64,000 nucleotides of DNA, taken from Bacteroidales bacterium. GTDB lineage: Bacteria; Bacteroidota; Bacteroidia; Bacteroidales; JAQXIO01. Below, piece after piece: positions 9,206 to 19,301 of this stretch. Within the stretch, counting starts at the first letter, position 1; every line of letters begins with the position of its first letter. The notes below the pieces were generated by a model that did no database searches, was not told the DNA's origin, and saw only the letters and a program-made list of their open reading frames with translations. The position numbers and the translations under genes are program-made. The stretch lies in the NCBI GenBank assembly GCA_029007825.1, contig JAQXIO010000027.1, forward strand, positions 1-64,000. Reading direction: 5' to 3'.

Positions 9206-10561
9206 ATGAACGTTTTACTGAACAAGATCGATCCTGTAAATGCAGTAATAAAGATAGAGGTAGAGAAAGCCGACTATCAGGAAAAAGTGGAGAAGGCTTT
9301 ACGTGCCTTTAGAGCAAAAGCTTCTATTCCCGGCTTCAGAAAGGGAATGGCTCCTATCGGAATGTTGAAAAAAATGCACGGAAAGGCGATATTGGTGGAA
9401 GAGCTGAACAAGCTTATTTCTGATCAGTTATATGCTTATATTAAAGAAAATAACCTGAGCGTTTTGGGAGAACCCCTTCCGAGCGAAGAGTATAAAGAAC
9501 CGGATCTGGATAATCAGGAAAATTTTGAGTTCACGTATGATATAGCATTAGCTCCCGAATTTACTTTTTCTATAAATAAGAGAGATAAAGTGCCTTATTA
9601 TTCTGTTATAGTCGATGACGAAATGGTCAATAAGCAGATTGATTCTTATCGTTCTAGTTATGGAACCTATAAGGAAGCTGATGTTGCAGAGGCTAAGGAT
9701 ATGCTGAAAGGTACATTGGTAGAGTGCGAAAACGGTCAGCCTAAGGAAGGCGGATTGGTTGTTGAAGATGCGGTTTTGATGCCATCTTATATCAAAGATG
9801 AAAGTGAGCAGGCTAAGTTTATAGGAGCTGCGAAGAATAGCGTTGTGACATTTAATCCTACGAAAGCTTATGAAGGTGCAGAAGTTGAGATTGCCTCTCT
9901 TCTTAAAATAAAGAAAGAAGAGATCGCTCAGCATACAGGAGATTTTAATTTTGAGATACTCAGCATTACCCGGTATACCGAGGCTGAAATGAATCAGGAA
10001 CTTTTTGATCGTGTATTGGGTGCGAATGTTGTTTCGGATGAAGAGGCTTTCAAGGCTAAAGTGAAAGAGATGGTTGCTCAGCAGTTCGTTGCCGATAGCG
10101 ATTATAAATTTATGTTGGATGTCCGTGTTATGTTAGAGAAAAAAGTCGGAGAATTGACTTTCCCGGATGCTTTTCTGAAAAGATGGGTATTGGCAAATCA
10201 ACAAGATAAAACTCCCGAGGCTGTAGATGCGGAATACCCGGCAATGCTTAAAGATCTTAAGTTTCATTTGATTAAGGAGCAGCTTGTTAAGATGAGCGGA
10301 GTAAAGATTGAAGAAGCTGATTTGAAAGAACAGGCCCGTAAAGCTGTCAAAATGCAGTTTGCACAGTATGGGATGATGACTGTTCCTGATGACGTACTGA
10401 ATAATTATGCTGCCGAGATGTTGAAGAAGAAAGAGTCCGTACGGAGCTTGGTAGATGCGGCATTGGAAGAAAAATTGACGGCATGGTTAAAGGATCAGGT
10501 AAAACTTGACCCGAAAGAAGTATCGTATGAAGATTTTAAATTATTGTTCCAACAACAATAA
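9206..10561 (+). CDS. tig: trigger factor
   Basis: Trigger factor binds the ribosome exit tunnel and shields nascent chains. The 451-residue protein has the N-terminal ribosome-binding signature GFRKGMAP and the long helical C-terminal chaperone domain. The middle region, where many trigger factors carry an FKBP-type prolyl isomerase, aligns poorly with the FKBP pattern and looks degenerate, so isomerase activity is doubtful. It lies upstream of clpP-clpX, the common tig-clpP-clpX order, but with a separate promoter in between. Confidence 0.94.
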   Translation: MNVLLNKIDPVNAVIKIEVEKADYQEKVEKALRAFRAKASIPGFRKGMAPIGMLKKMHGKAILVEELNKLISDQLYAYIKENNLSVLGEPLPSEEYKEPDLDNQENFEFTYDIALAPEFTFSINKRDKVPYYSVIVDDEMVNKQIDSYRSSYGTYKEADVAEAKDMLKGTLVECENGQPKEGGLVVEDAVLMPSYIKDESEQAKFIGAAKNSVVTFNPTKAYEGAEVEIASLLKIKKEEIAQHTGDFNFEILSITRYTEAEMNQELFDRVLGANVVSDEEAFKAKVKEMVAQQFVADSDYKFMLDVRVMLEKKVGELTFPDAFLKRWVLANQQDKTPEAVDAEYPAMLKDLKFHLIKEQLVKMSGVKIEEADLKEQARKAVKMQFAQYGMMTVPDDVLNNYAAEMLKKKESVRSLVDAALEEKLTAWLKDQVKLDPKEVSYEDFKLLFQQQ

Positions 10562-10636
10562 TTGTTAAGTATTTTATATACTTTAGAGAGGAAATTCTTT
10601 CCCCCTAAAAAATACTCGATTAATCAGAGTTGTAGA

Positions 10637-10669
10637 TTTGTTTCATTCAAGAATTTATTTATAACTTTG
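10637..10669 (+). promoter_or_regulatory. promoter of clpP-clpX
   Basis: TTTG (10637-10640) and TAACTTTG (10662-10669) are 21 bp apart, a full match to the Bacteroidales -33/-7 pair. The predicted transcript begins next to the hairpin at 10678-10705. Confidence 0.75.
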
Positions 10670-10677
10670 TTTCAATG

Positions 10678-10712
10678 CCGAGAAAGGGAAAGGGTTTCCT
10701 CTCGGTATTTTT
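10678..10712 (+). promoter_or_regulatory. hairpin with T-run at the 5' end of the clpP transcript
   Basis: CCGAGA (10678-10683) pairs with TCTCGG (10700-10705), and GGAAA (10687-10691) pairs with TTTCC (10695-10699), leaving a 3-nt bulge and a GGG loop. TATTTTT follows. It has the form of an intrinsic terminator. It could stop readthrough from tig or act as an attenuator or 5' stabiliser for clpP. Confidence 0.6.
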
Positions 10713-10736
10713 GTCAAATTAATAAGGTTTGCAGTT

Positions 10737-11405
10737 ATGAATGAATTTATGAAATATGCTACCAAGCATTTACGGATGAATGGCAATGCTCTGGAGCAGT
10801 ATATGAGCAGTGGAGGCTATGTATCTCCGACAATTATAGAGGAACGTCAGTTGAATATTGCCCAAATGGATGTTTTCTCACGTTTGATGATGGACCGGAT
10901 AATCTTTTTGGGAGCTCCGATCGATGATTATACGGCAAATGTGATTCAGGCTCAGCTGTTATTTCTTGATACGAGCGATCCGGGTAAGGATATTTCGATT
11001 TATATTAACTCTCCCGGAGGCTCTGTAAGTGCCGGTTTGGGAATTTACGATACTATGCAGTTTATCAGTAGTCAGGTTTCTACGATCTGTACAGGTATGG
11101 CGGCTTCGATGGCAGCGGTTCTTCTTGTCGCAGGTCAACAAGGCAAACGTTATGCTCTGAAGCATTCGCGCGTGATGATTCATCAGCCGATGGGAGGAAT
11201 CCAAGGCCAGGCAGCCGATATAGAAATTACGGCAAAAGAAATACTTCGTTTGCGTGATCAATTATATACTATTATATCCGAACATTCCGGAAAAACTTTT
11301 GATCAGGTTATGAAAGACAGTGACCGTGATTATTGGATGACGAGCCAGGAGGCTAAAGAGTATGGTATGATTGATAATGTATTGGAAAGAAATCCGAAAA
11401 AGTAA
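10737..11405 (+). CDS. clpP: ATP-dependent Clp protease proteolytic subunit
   Basis: ClpP forms the double heptameric barrel that degrades proteins fed in by ClpX. The 222-residue protein has the catalytic triad Ser124 (GMAASMAAVL), His149 (RVMIHQPMGG) and Asp198 (SDRDYW), with the usual 25-residue Ser-His spacing. The N-terminus is about 27 residues longer than mature E. coli ClpP, as is common in Bacteroidales. clpX follows after 3 nt. Confidence 0.97.
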   Translation: MNEFMKYATKHLRMNGNALEQYMSSGGYVSPTIIEERQLNIAQMDVFSRLMMDRIIFLGAPIDDYTANVIQAQLLFLDTSDPGKDISIYINSPGGSVSAGLGIYDTMQFISSQVSTICTGMAASMAAVLLVAGQQGKRYALKHSRVMIHQPMGGIQGQAADIEITAKEILRLRDQLYTIISEHSGKTFDQVMKDSDRDYWMTSQEAKEYGMIDNVLERNPKK

Positions 11406-11408
11406 CTA

Positions 11409-12641
11409 ATGGCAAAAAAGACAATAGATACTTGTAGCTTTTGCGGCAGGGCGAGAAATGAGGTAGCTCTTTTGATTTCGGGAGCACAAGGCAATATTTG
11501 CAACGATTGCGTAGAGCAGGCTTATGCTATTGTTGAAGAAACCAGAAAAAAAGACCCGGCAGGAGGTTTCAGACTAAAAAAGGAAGATCTTCCGACACCT
11601 GTAGAGATTACAAAATTTTTAAATCAATATGTGATTGGCCAGGACGAAGCGAAACGTTTTCTTTCCGTTTCGGTTTATAACCATTATAAGAGATTGTTGC
11701 AGAAGAAAGACGATAATGATGTGGAGATAGAAAAGTCCAATATCATAATGGTTGGTGCAACAGGAACAGGTAAGACTCTTCTGGCGCGGACGATTGCTAA
11801 GATGCTGCATGTTCCGTTTACGATTGTAGATGCTACAGTGTTAACTGAAGCCGGTTATGTGGGTGAAGATATTGAAAGTATCCTAACACGTTTGTTGCAG
11901 GTTGCCGATTATGATGTAAAAGCGGCAGAGAGGGGCATTGTCTTTATCGATGAAATAGATAAGATTGCCCGGAAAGGAGATAATCCTTCAATTACCCGGG
12001 ACGTAAGCGGTGAAGGTGTGCAACAGGGACTTTTGAAATTACTGGAAGGTTCTGTCGTGAATGTGCCGCCTCAGGGAGGGCGTAAGCATCCGGATCAGAA
12101 GATGATTCAGGTAGATACCAAGAATATTCTCTTTATCTGCGGAGGAGCCTTCGATGGAATCGAAAAAAAGATTGCACAACGGATGAATACGCGGGTTGTC
12201 GGTTATTCTGCGGATAAAAGTATTGCTTTGAATCCCGGAAATATTTTACAATATATTACTCCGAACGATCTGAAGTCATTCGGATTGATTCCGGAGATAA
12301 TCGGACGTTTGCCGATTCTGACTTATTTGAATCCGTTAGACCGGAATGCATTGAGAAATATACTGACGGAGCCTAAGAATTCAATTATAAAGCAATATCA
12401 GAAGCTTTTCGAGATGGATGGAATCCGGCTTACCTTCGATGAGGCTGTTTTTGAATTTATAGTTGACAAGGCTATCGAATATAAGTTGGGAGCCCGGGGG
12501 TTGCGTTCTATCGTAGAATCGATTATGATCGATGATATGTATACGATGCCTTCGTCGCCTAAAAAGGAATTGCATATTGATCTGAATTATGCAAAAGAGA
12601 AGTTCGCAAAATTGGAGCAGAGTAAATTGAAAAGCGCTTAA
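11409..12641 (+). CDS. clpX: ATP-dependent Clp protease ATP-binding subunit ClpX
   Basis: ClpX is the AAA+ unfoldase for ClpP. The 410-residue protein has the N-terminal zinc-binding domain (Cys9, Cys12, Cys31, Cys34), Walker A GATGTGKT (116-123), pore loop GYVGED and Walker B VFIDEIDK (about 177-184). The ClpP-docking loop reads VGY (263-265) where E. coli has IGF, as I recall for other Bacteroidales. The stop is 7 nt before the recQ start, so clpP-clpX-recQ may be one transcript. Confidence 0.97.
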   Translation: MAKKTIDTCSFCGRARNEVALLISGAQGNICNDCVEQAYAIVEETRKKDPAGGFRLKKEDLPTPVEITKFLNQYVIGQDEAKRFLSVSVYNHYKRLLQKKDDNDVEIEKSNIIMVGATGTGKTLLARTIAKMLHVPFTIVDATVLTEAGYVGEDIESILTRLLQVADYDVKAAERGIVFIDEIDKIARKGDNPSITRDVSGEGVQQGLLKLLEGSVVNVPPQGGRKHPDQKMIQVDTKNILFICGGAFDGIEKKIAQRMNTRVVGYSADKSIALNPGNILQYITPNDLKSFGLIPEIIGRLPILTYLNPLDRNALRNILTEPKNSIIKQYQKLFEMDGIRLTFDEAVFEFIVDKAIEYKLGARGLRSIVESIMIDDMYTMPSSPKKELHIDLNYAKEKFAKLEQSKLKSA

Positions 12642-12648
12642 TGCAAAT

Positions 12649-14841
12649 ATGATCACGTCAGTAGAAGAACCGATACGTTTGCATGCGAAACTGAAGGAGT
12701 ATTTTGGCTTCGATAAGTTTAAAGGGAATCAGGAGGCTGTTATTCAATGCGTACTGGAGGAAAAGGACGCATTTGTTTTAATGCCTACCGGAGGTGGGAA
12801 ATCTTTATGCTATCAATTGCCGTCTCTTTTAATGGACGGGACTGCGATTGTAATTTCTCCTTTGATTGCATTGATGAAAAATCAGGTTGATGCAATGCGG
12901 AACTACAGCGAGGAGGACGGAGTCGCTCATTTTATCAATTCTTCGCTGACTAAGAGTGCTATAGAGCAGGTGAAGTCAGATATATTATCCGGTAGAACGA
13001 AATTGTTATATGTTGCTCCCGAATCTTTGACAAAAGAGGAGAATATTGATTTTTTACGGCAGATAAAAATTTCTTTTTATGCTGTGGATGAAGCTCATTG
13101 TATTTCGGAATGGGGGCATGATTTCCGTCCTGAATACCGACGCATAAGGCCTATTATAAATGAAATAGGACGGCGTCCCGTGATAGCACTGACGGCAACA
13201 GCGACGCCGAAAGTGCAACATGATATTCAGAAGAATCTTGGGATGGACGGCTCGAATATCTTCCGTTCCTCTTTTAACCGTCCGAATCTTTATTATGAGG
13301 TTCGCCCGAAAAAGGAGTCGGTTGACAAAGAGATTATCTGTTTTATAAAGACGCAAAAAGGAAAATCCGGTATTGTGTATTGTATGAGCCGGAAAAAAGT
13401 AGAGGAGTTTACGGATATACTGAGAGCGAATGGCATTAATGCACTCGCTTATCATGCTGGTATGGAGTCTCATGTCAGGAGTGCCAATCAGGATGCTTTT
13501 TTGATGGAGAGAGCAGATGTTATAGTGGCTACGATAGCATTCGGCATGGGTATAGATAAGCCGGATGTGCGTTATGTCATTCATTACGATATTCCGAAAA
13601 GCTTGGAGGGTTATTATCAGGAAACAGGCCGTGCCGGTCGTGATGGCGGAGAAGGCCATTGTATCGCTTTCTATTCTAAAAAAGATTTGTCGAAACTTGA
13701 GAAGTTTATGCAGGGAAAGCATGTTGCCGAACAGGAAATCGGGAAGCAGCTTTTGCTTGAAACTGCAGCATATGCAGAGTCGTCGGTTTGCCGGCGGAAG
13801 CTACTGTTACACTATTTTGGAGAAAAATTTGAAGAGGAAAATTGTGGAAATTGTGACAATTGTTTAACACCAAAAAAACAAATGGATGCGCAAGAATTAT
13901 TAATGTCTGTATTGGAGTTGATAGGAACTCTGAAGGAGAAGTTCAAAGCGGATTATATTATTGATATCCTGATGGGGAAAGAGACCTCGGAGATTGAGTC
14001 TTACGGACATCAAGACCTCGAGTATTTCGGTGTCGGAGCGGGTGAAGATGAAAAAGTCTGGAATGCGGTAATACGTCAGGCAATGTTATCCGGCTATATT
14101 GAGAAAGACATTGAAAATTATGGATTGTTGAAGCTGACGAGCGAAGGGAAAAAGTATCTTAAAAATCCCAAGCCATTCTCTGTCGTGAAAGATAGTGATA
14201 ACGAAGAAGAGGATGAGGATATGCCGATGCGTGCCGGAGATGCGTGTGCTGTGGATCCTTTACTTTATTCGATGATGAAGGATTTACGTAAAAAGCTTTC
14301 GAAGAAGATGGATGTTCCTCCTTATGTGATTTTCCAGGACCCTTCGTTGGAAGCAATGGCTACAACCTATCCGATCACAATGGATGATTTGCAGAATATT
14401 CCGGGTGTGGGAGCTGGTAAAGCGAAACGTTACGGCGAAGAGTTTCTGCAATTGATTAAAAGATACGTAGTAGAGAATGAGGTTGAAAGGCCAGAAGACC
14501 TCCGGGTAAAGACTGTGGCTAATAAGTCGAAAATGAAGGTTGCCATTGTACAGAGTATAGACCGGAAGGTTCAGCTGGATGATCTGGCGGAAGCGAAGGG
14601 ACTTGAGTTCGATGAATTGCTGGATGAAATAGAGGCCATTATATATTCGGGAACAAAGATAAATATTGATTATTTTCTGTCGGAAATTATGGATGATGAT
14701 CATATAGAAGATATTTATGATTATTTCAAGGATGCTGAGACAGATGACCTCGATGTCGCGATAGAAGAATTGGGAGGCGATTATTCTGAAGAAGAGATTC
14801 GATTGGTGAGAATTAAGTTTATTTCTGAAATGGCTAATTAA
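12649..14841 (+). CDS. recQ: ATP-dependent DNA helicase RecQ
   Basis: RecQ is a 3'-5' helicase acting in recombination and stalled-fork repair. The 730-residue protein has Walker A PTGGGKSLC (Lys51), a DEAH box (147-150), the aromatic-rich loop after it (CISEWGHDFRPEYR) and motif VI QETGRAGRDG. A zinc-binding RQC region has CRRK and CGNCDNC. An HRDC domain lies near 525-605, and a charged C-terminal extension of about 120 residues follows. It is longer than E. coli RecQ (about 610 residues), which is usual in Bacteroidota. Confidence 0.95.
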   Translation: MITSVEEPIRLHAKLKEYFGFDKFKGNQEAVIQCVLEEKDAFVLMPTGGGKSLCYQLPSLLMDGTAIVISPLIALMKNQVDAMRNYSEEDGVAHFINSSLTKSAIEQVKSDILSGRTKLLYVAPESLTKEENIDFLRQIKISFYAVDEAHCISEWGHDFRPEYRRIRPIINEIGRRPVIALTATATPKVQHDIQKNLGMDGSNIFRSSFNRPNLYYEVRPKKESVDKEIICFIKTQKGKSGIVYCMSRKKVEEFTDILRANGINALAYHAGMESHVRSANQDAFLMERADVIVATIAFGMGIDKPDVRYVIHYDIPKSLEGYYQETGRAGRDGGEGHCIAFYSKKDLSKLEKFMQGKHVAEQEIGKQLLLETAAYAESSVCRRKLLLHYFGEKFEEENCGNCDNCLTPKKQMDAQELLMSVLELIGTLKEKFKADYIIDILMGKETSEIESYGHQDLEYFGVGAGEDEKVWNAVIRQAMLSGYIEKDIENYGLLKLTSEGKKYLKNPKPFSVVKDSDNEEEDEDMPMRAGDACAVDPLLYSMMKDLRKKLSKKMDVPPYVIFQDPSLEAMATTYPITMDDLQNIPGVGAGKAKRYGEEFLQLIKRYVVENEVERPEDLRVKTVANKSKMKVAIVQSIDRKVQLDDLAEAKGLEFDELLDEIEAIIYSGTKINIDYFLSEIMDDDHIEDIYDYFKDAETDDLDVAIEELGGDYSEEEIRLVRIKFISEMAN

Positions 14842-14870
14842 TTTATAGCGATTAGATCGAAAAAAATGAG

Positions 14871-14878
14871 TAAATTTG
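14871..14878 (+). promoter_or_regulatory. -7 element for guaB
   Basis: TAAATTTG matches TAnnTTTG and lies 27 nt before the guaB start. No clear -33 element is visible. Confidence 0.5.
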
Positions 14879-14893
14879 CATGCAATATTTTAA

Positions 14894-16381
<1,488 letters not shown>

Positions 16382-16395
16382 TCCCGGTGGTTAAA

Positions 16396-16463
16396 AACGA
16401 CACTAATTTAACGGAGAGTAAAATTTTCTTATTCTTATGCCGTTATATTAGTGTTGTTTTTTT
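16396..16463 (+). terminator. terminator of guaB
   Basis: A 19-bp stem (16396-16414 with 16440-16458, one mismatch and one G-U pair) is followed by a run of T to 16463. Confidence 0.85.
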
Positions 16464-16491
16464 CTATATATTCTTTTAATTGAATAATAAA

Positions 16492-18444
16492 ATGAAAAGT
16501 TTTTTTCGAGGACTGATTTATTCTGCGTTTTCTTGTCTTGCTGTTTCTTCGTTAAGTGCGGTTGAAAATGATCCTGTTTTGATGAAGATAAATGGGAAAG
16601 AAGTATTGGCATCGGAGTTTTCTTATATATACGGCAAATATCATACGAACAGTCAGAAAGAGAAAACTTCTGTACGTGATTATGTGCCGATGTATGTCAA
16701 TTTTCGATTAAAAATAGAAGAGGCTTTGTCGGATGGTCTGGATACGACAAAAGCTTTTAATAAAGAGTTGTCCGGATATCGCGGACAGTTATCCAGGCAG
16801 TATCTGGACCCTGCAAGATATGCGGAATCACTTTTGAGATCGATTTATGATCAATCCGGTGAAGTAGTCGAGGCAAGCCATATTTTTGTAAAGACTCCTG
16901 CAAAATCGCTTCCTGCCGATACGTTAGTCGCTTATGAGCGTATTATGCAGATTTACGAAAGGCTGAAAAAAGGTGAATCTTTTGATAAAGTTGCATTAGA
17001 CGCTTCGGAGGATGTAGGATCGGATACAGAAAGACCCGGTTATCTGGGGTGGATATATCCTATGATCGTTATACAGCCTATTACGGATGCGGCTTACGCA
17101 ACGCCGGTCGGTGCTTTTTCCTATCCGGTTCGTTCTACTTTCGGATATCATATAATAAAGGTGCATGGGAAAAAGGCAAATCCGGGAGAGGTTCTTGCTG
17201 CACATATTTTGATAAGTGCACAGGAAAATAATTTATTACAAGCCAAACATCGGATAGATAGTATTTATTCGGTCTTGCAGAGCGGGGGTGATTTTTCAGT
17301 CTTGGCAAAAGAGTTCTCGGATGACAGAGGCTCTGCCGCTAAAGGAGGGGAATTACCATGGTTCGGTGTGAGAAAGATGGTTCCTGAATTCGAGACTATT
17401 GCTTTTTCGTTGGTTTCGCCGGGAGAATATTCTCGTCCGTTCAGAACTCGTTTCGGCTATCATATAATTAAATTACTTGGAAAGCGTCCGTTCCCTTCGT
17501 ATGAGGATATGAAAGAAGATATTGCCCGTCAGCTACCCCGAAGCGACCGTGCATGGGAATTCAGAGGACCTCAGCTTAATGAGCTTAAAGCGGCTTACGG
17601 ATTCAGATTGTATCCGGATGCTTATCGTGAAATTATACGTGTTTCGGATATTTATTATCCTAAAGACTCGATGTTTATCGAAAATGCTTCAACATTGGAT
17701 AAGCCCTTGTTTGAAATCGGAGAAGATATTTATACACAAAAAGATTTTGTGACCTATATAAAGAAACAATTACCTTCGAATTATTCATTTTCAACGGATG
17801 TAATTGAGGATAAGATGAATGCTTATGTTTACGGTTTATTGCTTAAAAAGGAGGAGCAGAACCTGGAAGCTCGTTTTCCCGAATTCAGAAATCTGATGAC
17901 AGAGTATCATGATGGTATGTTATTGTTTGAAATCTCGAATAAAGAGGTCTGGAACAAAGCGGGAAAAGATACTACAGGGCTGGAACGTTTCTTTAAAAAA
18001 CATGCTTCCGATTACAAATGGAGGGATAAGCGTTATAAGGGTGTCATCGTTCTTTGTAAGGATGAAGCTATAAGGAAGAGATTGGACGGATATTCGAAAA
18101 CTTTATCGACAGAAAATGTTGATGATATAATAAAAACTCATTTCAATGCGGATTCTATTCCTGAAGTGAAAGTTATTAAAGGTATTTATGTGAAAGGAGA
18201 TAATCCGCTGGTTGACCAGATTTGTTTTGATAAAAAGAGGAGAGATATCTCTTTACCTGACGGATATACTTGTTACTTTGAGAAAGGAAAGAGAATTTCT
18301 TCGCCGGAATCATATAAGGATATAAAAGGTATTGTGATTTCAGACTATCAGGAAGAACTGGAAAAAGAGTGGGTACAGTCTCTTAACAGGAAGTTTCCGA
18401 CAGAGATATATTGGGATGTTATCGACCGGAATATACAGAATTAA
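16492..18444 (+). CDS. periplasmic peptidyl-prolyl isomerase with two PpiC domains
   Basis: A 650-residue exported SurA/PpiC-type protein. A signal peptide covers about residues 1-23. A chaperone-like N-terminal region is followed by two tandem parvulin (PpiC) domains: the first with EASHIFVKTP and GYHIIKVHGK, the second with AAHILISAQ, FSDDRGSAAKGGELPWFG and GYHIIKLLGK. A long unassigned C-terminal part of about 280 residues follows. It probably assists folding of outer-membrane proteins. The frame begins at TTG 16480, but ATG 16492 gives the clean signal peptide. Its end overlaps the next gene by 29 nt. Confidence 0.88.
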   Translation: MKSFFRGLIYSAFSCLAVSSLSAVENDPVLMKINGKEVLASEFSYIYGKYHTNSQKEKTSVRDYVPMYVNFRLKIEEALSDGLDTTKAFNKELSGYRGQLSRQYLDPARYAESLLRSIYDQSGEVVEASHIFVKTPAKSLPADTLVAYERIMQIYERLKKGESFDKVALDASEDVGSDTERPGYLGWIYPMIVIQPITDAAYATPVGAFSYPVRSTFGYHIIKVHGKKANPGEVLAAHILISAQENNLLQAKHRIDSIYSVLQSGGDFSVLAKEFSDDRGSAAKGGELPWFGVRKMVPEFETIAFSLVSPGEYSRPFRTRFGYHIIKLLGKRPFPSYEDMKEDIARQLPRSDRAWEFRGPQLNELKAAYGFRLYPDAYREIIRVSDIYYPKDSMFIENASTLDKPLFEIGEDIYTQKDFVTYIKKQLPSNYSFSTDVIEDKMNAYVYGLLLKKEEQNLEARFPEFRNLMTEYHDGMLLFEISNKEVWNKAGKDTTGLERFFKKHASDYKWRDKRYKGVIVLCKDEAIRKRLDGYSKTLSTENVDDIIKTHFNADSIPEVKVIKGIYVKGDNPLVDQICFDKKRRDISLPDGYTCYFEKGKRISSPESYKDIKGIVISDYQEELEKEWVQSLNRKFPTEIYWDVIDRNIQN

Positions 18445-19294
18445 ATCATTAGGATTTGCATTTCTGTTTATTGTAGTAATGCAGAGTTGTTCATTGTTCT
18501 CTCATAAAACAGAGGACAATGACATTGTATTTAAAGTCGGAGACAAGGCTTTGACGAGAGACGATATCAATACGATTCTTGAACGAGGTCATATACCGGC
18601 AGATACGATGCAGTATCTTCATCATTATTTGCGGAATTGGGCGATTCAACAGTTACTTCTTCAGAATGCGGAAGATAATATACGTAATGCTGAGCAAATT
18701 GATTCGTTGGTTTCGGATTTCCGAAAGTCTCTGTTGATTTCCATGTATGAGGAGAATCTTTTGAAAGAGCGCTTGAGCGGAGAAATTACACAGGAGCAAT
18801 TACGTTCTTATTACGATAAGAATCCTTCTTTTTTCGTTCTTGGGCAGAACCTTATCAGAGGTGTGTTTCTGAAAGTGCCGGTTGATGCTCCGAACGTGAA
18901 TAAGCTAAAGGATTGGATGAAAAAATTATCTTCGGATGATATAGAAAAGATAGAGAAATATAGTATTCTGAATGCTCAGATTTACGACTATTTTCTTGAT
19001 AAATGGGTTGATTTGTCCGACTTGCTGAGGGCTATGCCTTTGACGGGTAAAAGTTCGCAGGAAACTTTGTTGAAAGAAGACAAACTGATAGAAGGGACAG
19101 ACGATCGGTTCTTGTATTTGTTAAGGGTAAAGGAGTATAAGCTGAAGGGCGAGCAGGAACCTTTTGAGGTGGCTCGGCCCCGTATTGAAGAAATCCTGTT
19201 GAATGAGCGGAAGAACCAGTTTATATCCGATTTCAGAAATGAAATGTATGAATGGGCGCTCGAATCAGGTAAAATTGTTTATCATTTGAAATAA
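18416..19294 (+). CDS. SurA-like periplasmic chaperone lipoprotein without clear PPIase domain
   Basis: A 292-residue protein with an N-terminal hydrophobic segment and a lipobox-like VVMQSC, so it is probably a lipoprotein. The region after it (FKVGDKALTRDDIN through the helical segment to about residue 135) resembles the SurA N-terminal chaperone module, and the C-terminal PRIEEILLNERK helix resembles the matching C-terminal strand and helix. The segment between lacks the parvulin landmarks (HILI, GG-LG, GYHII) of both neighbours. It sits between two PpiC/SurA genes and probably works with them. The ATG lies inside the upstream gene. Confidence 0.75.
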   Translation: MLSTGIYRIKSLGFAFLFIVVMQSCSLFSHKTEDNDIVFKVGDKALTRDDINTILERGHIPADTMQYLHHYLRNWAIQQLLLQNAEDNIRNAEQIDSLVSDFRKSLLISMYEENLLKERLSGEITQEQLRSYYDKNPSFFVLGQNLIRGVFLKVPVDAPNVNKLKDWMKKLSSDDIEKIEKYSILNAQIYDYFLDKWVDLSDLLRAMPLTGKSSQETLLKEDKLIEGTDDRFLYLLRVKEYKLKGEQEPFEVARPRIEEILLNERKNQFISDFRNEMYEWALESGKIVYHLK

Positions 19295-19301
19295 GGTATT
19301 T

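Noticed and set aside
10562..10744. 60-codon open frame between tig and clpP
   Set aside because: It contains the clpP promoter and a hairpin, overlaps the clpP start and has no recognisable protein features.
13054..13722. 222-codon open frame on the minus strand inside recQ
   Set aside because: It lies wholly within the well-conserved recQ gene and its translation matches no family; it is a shadow frame.
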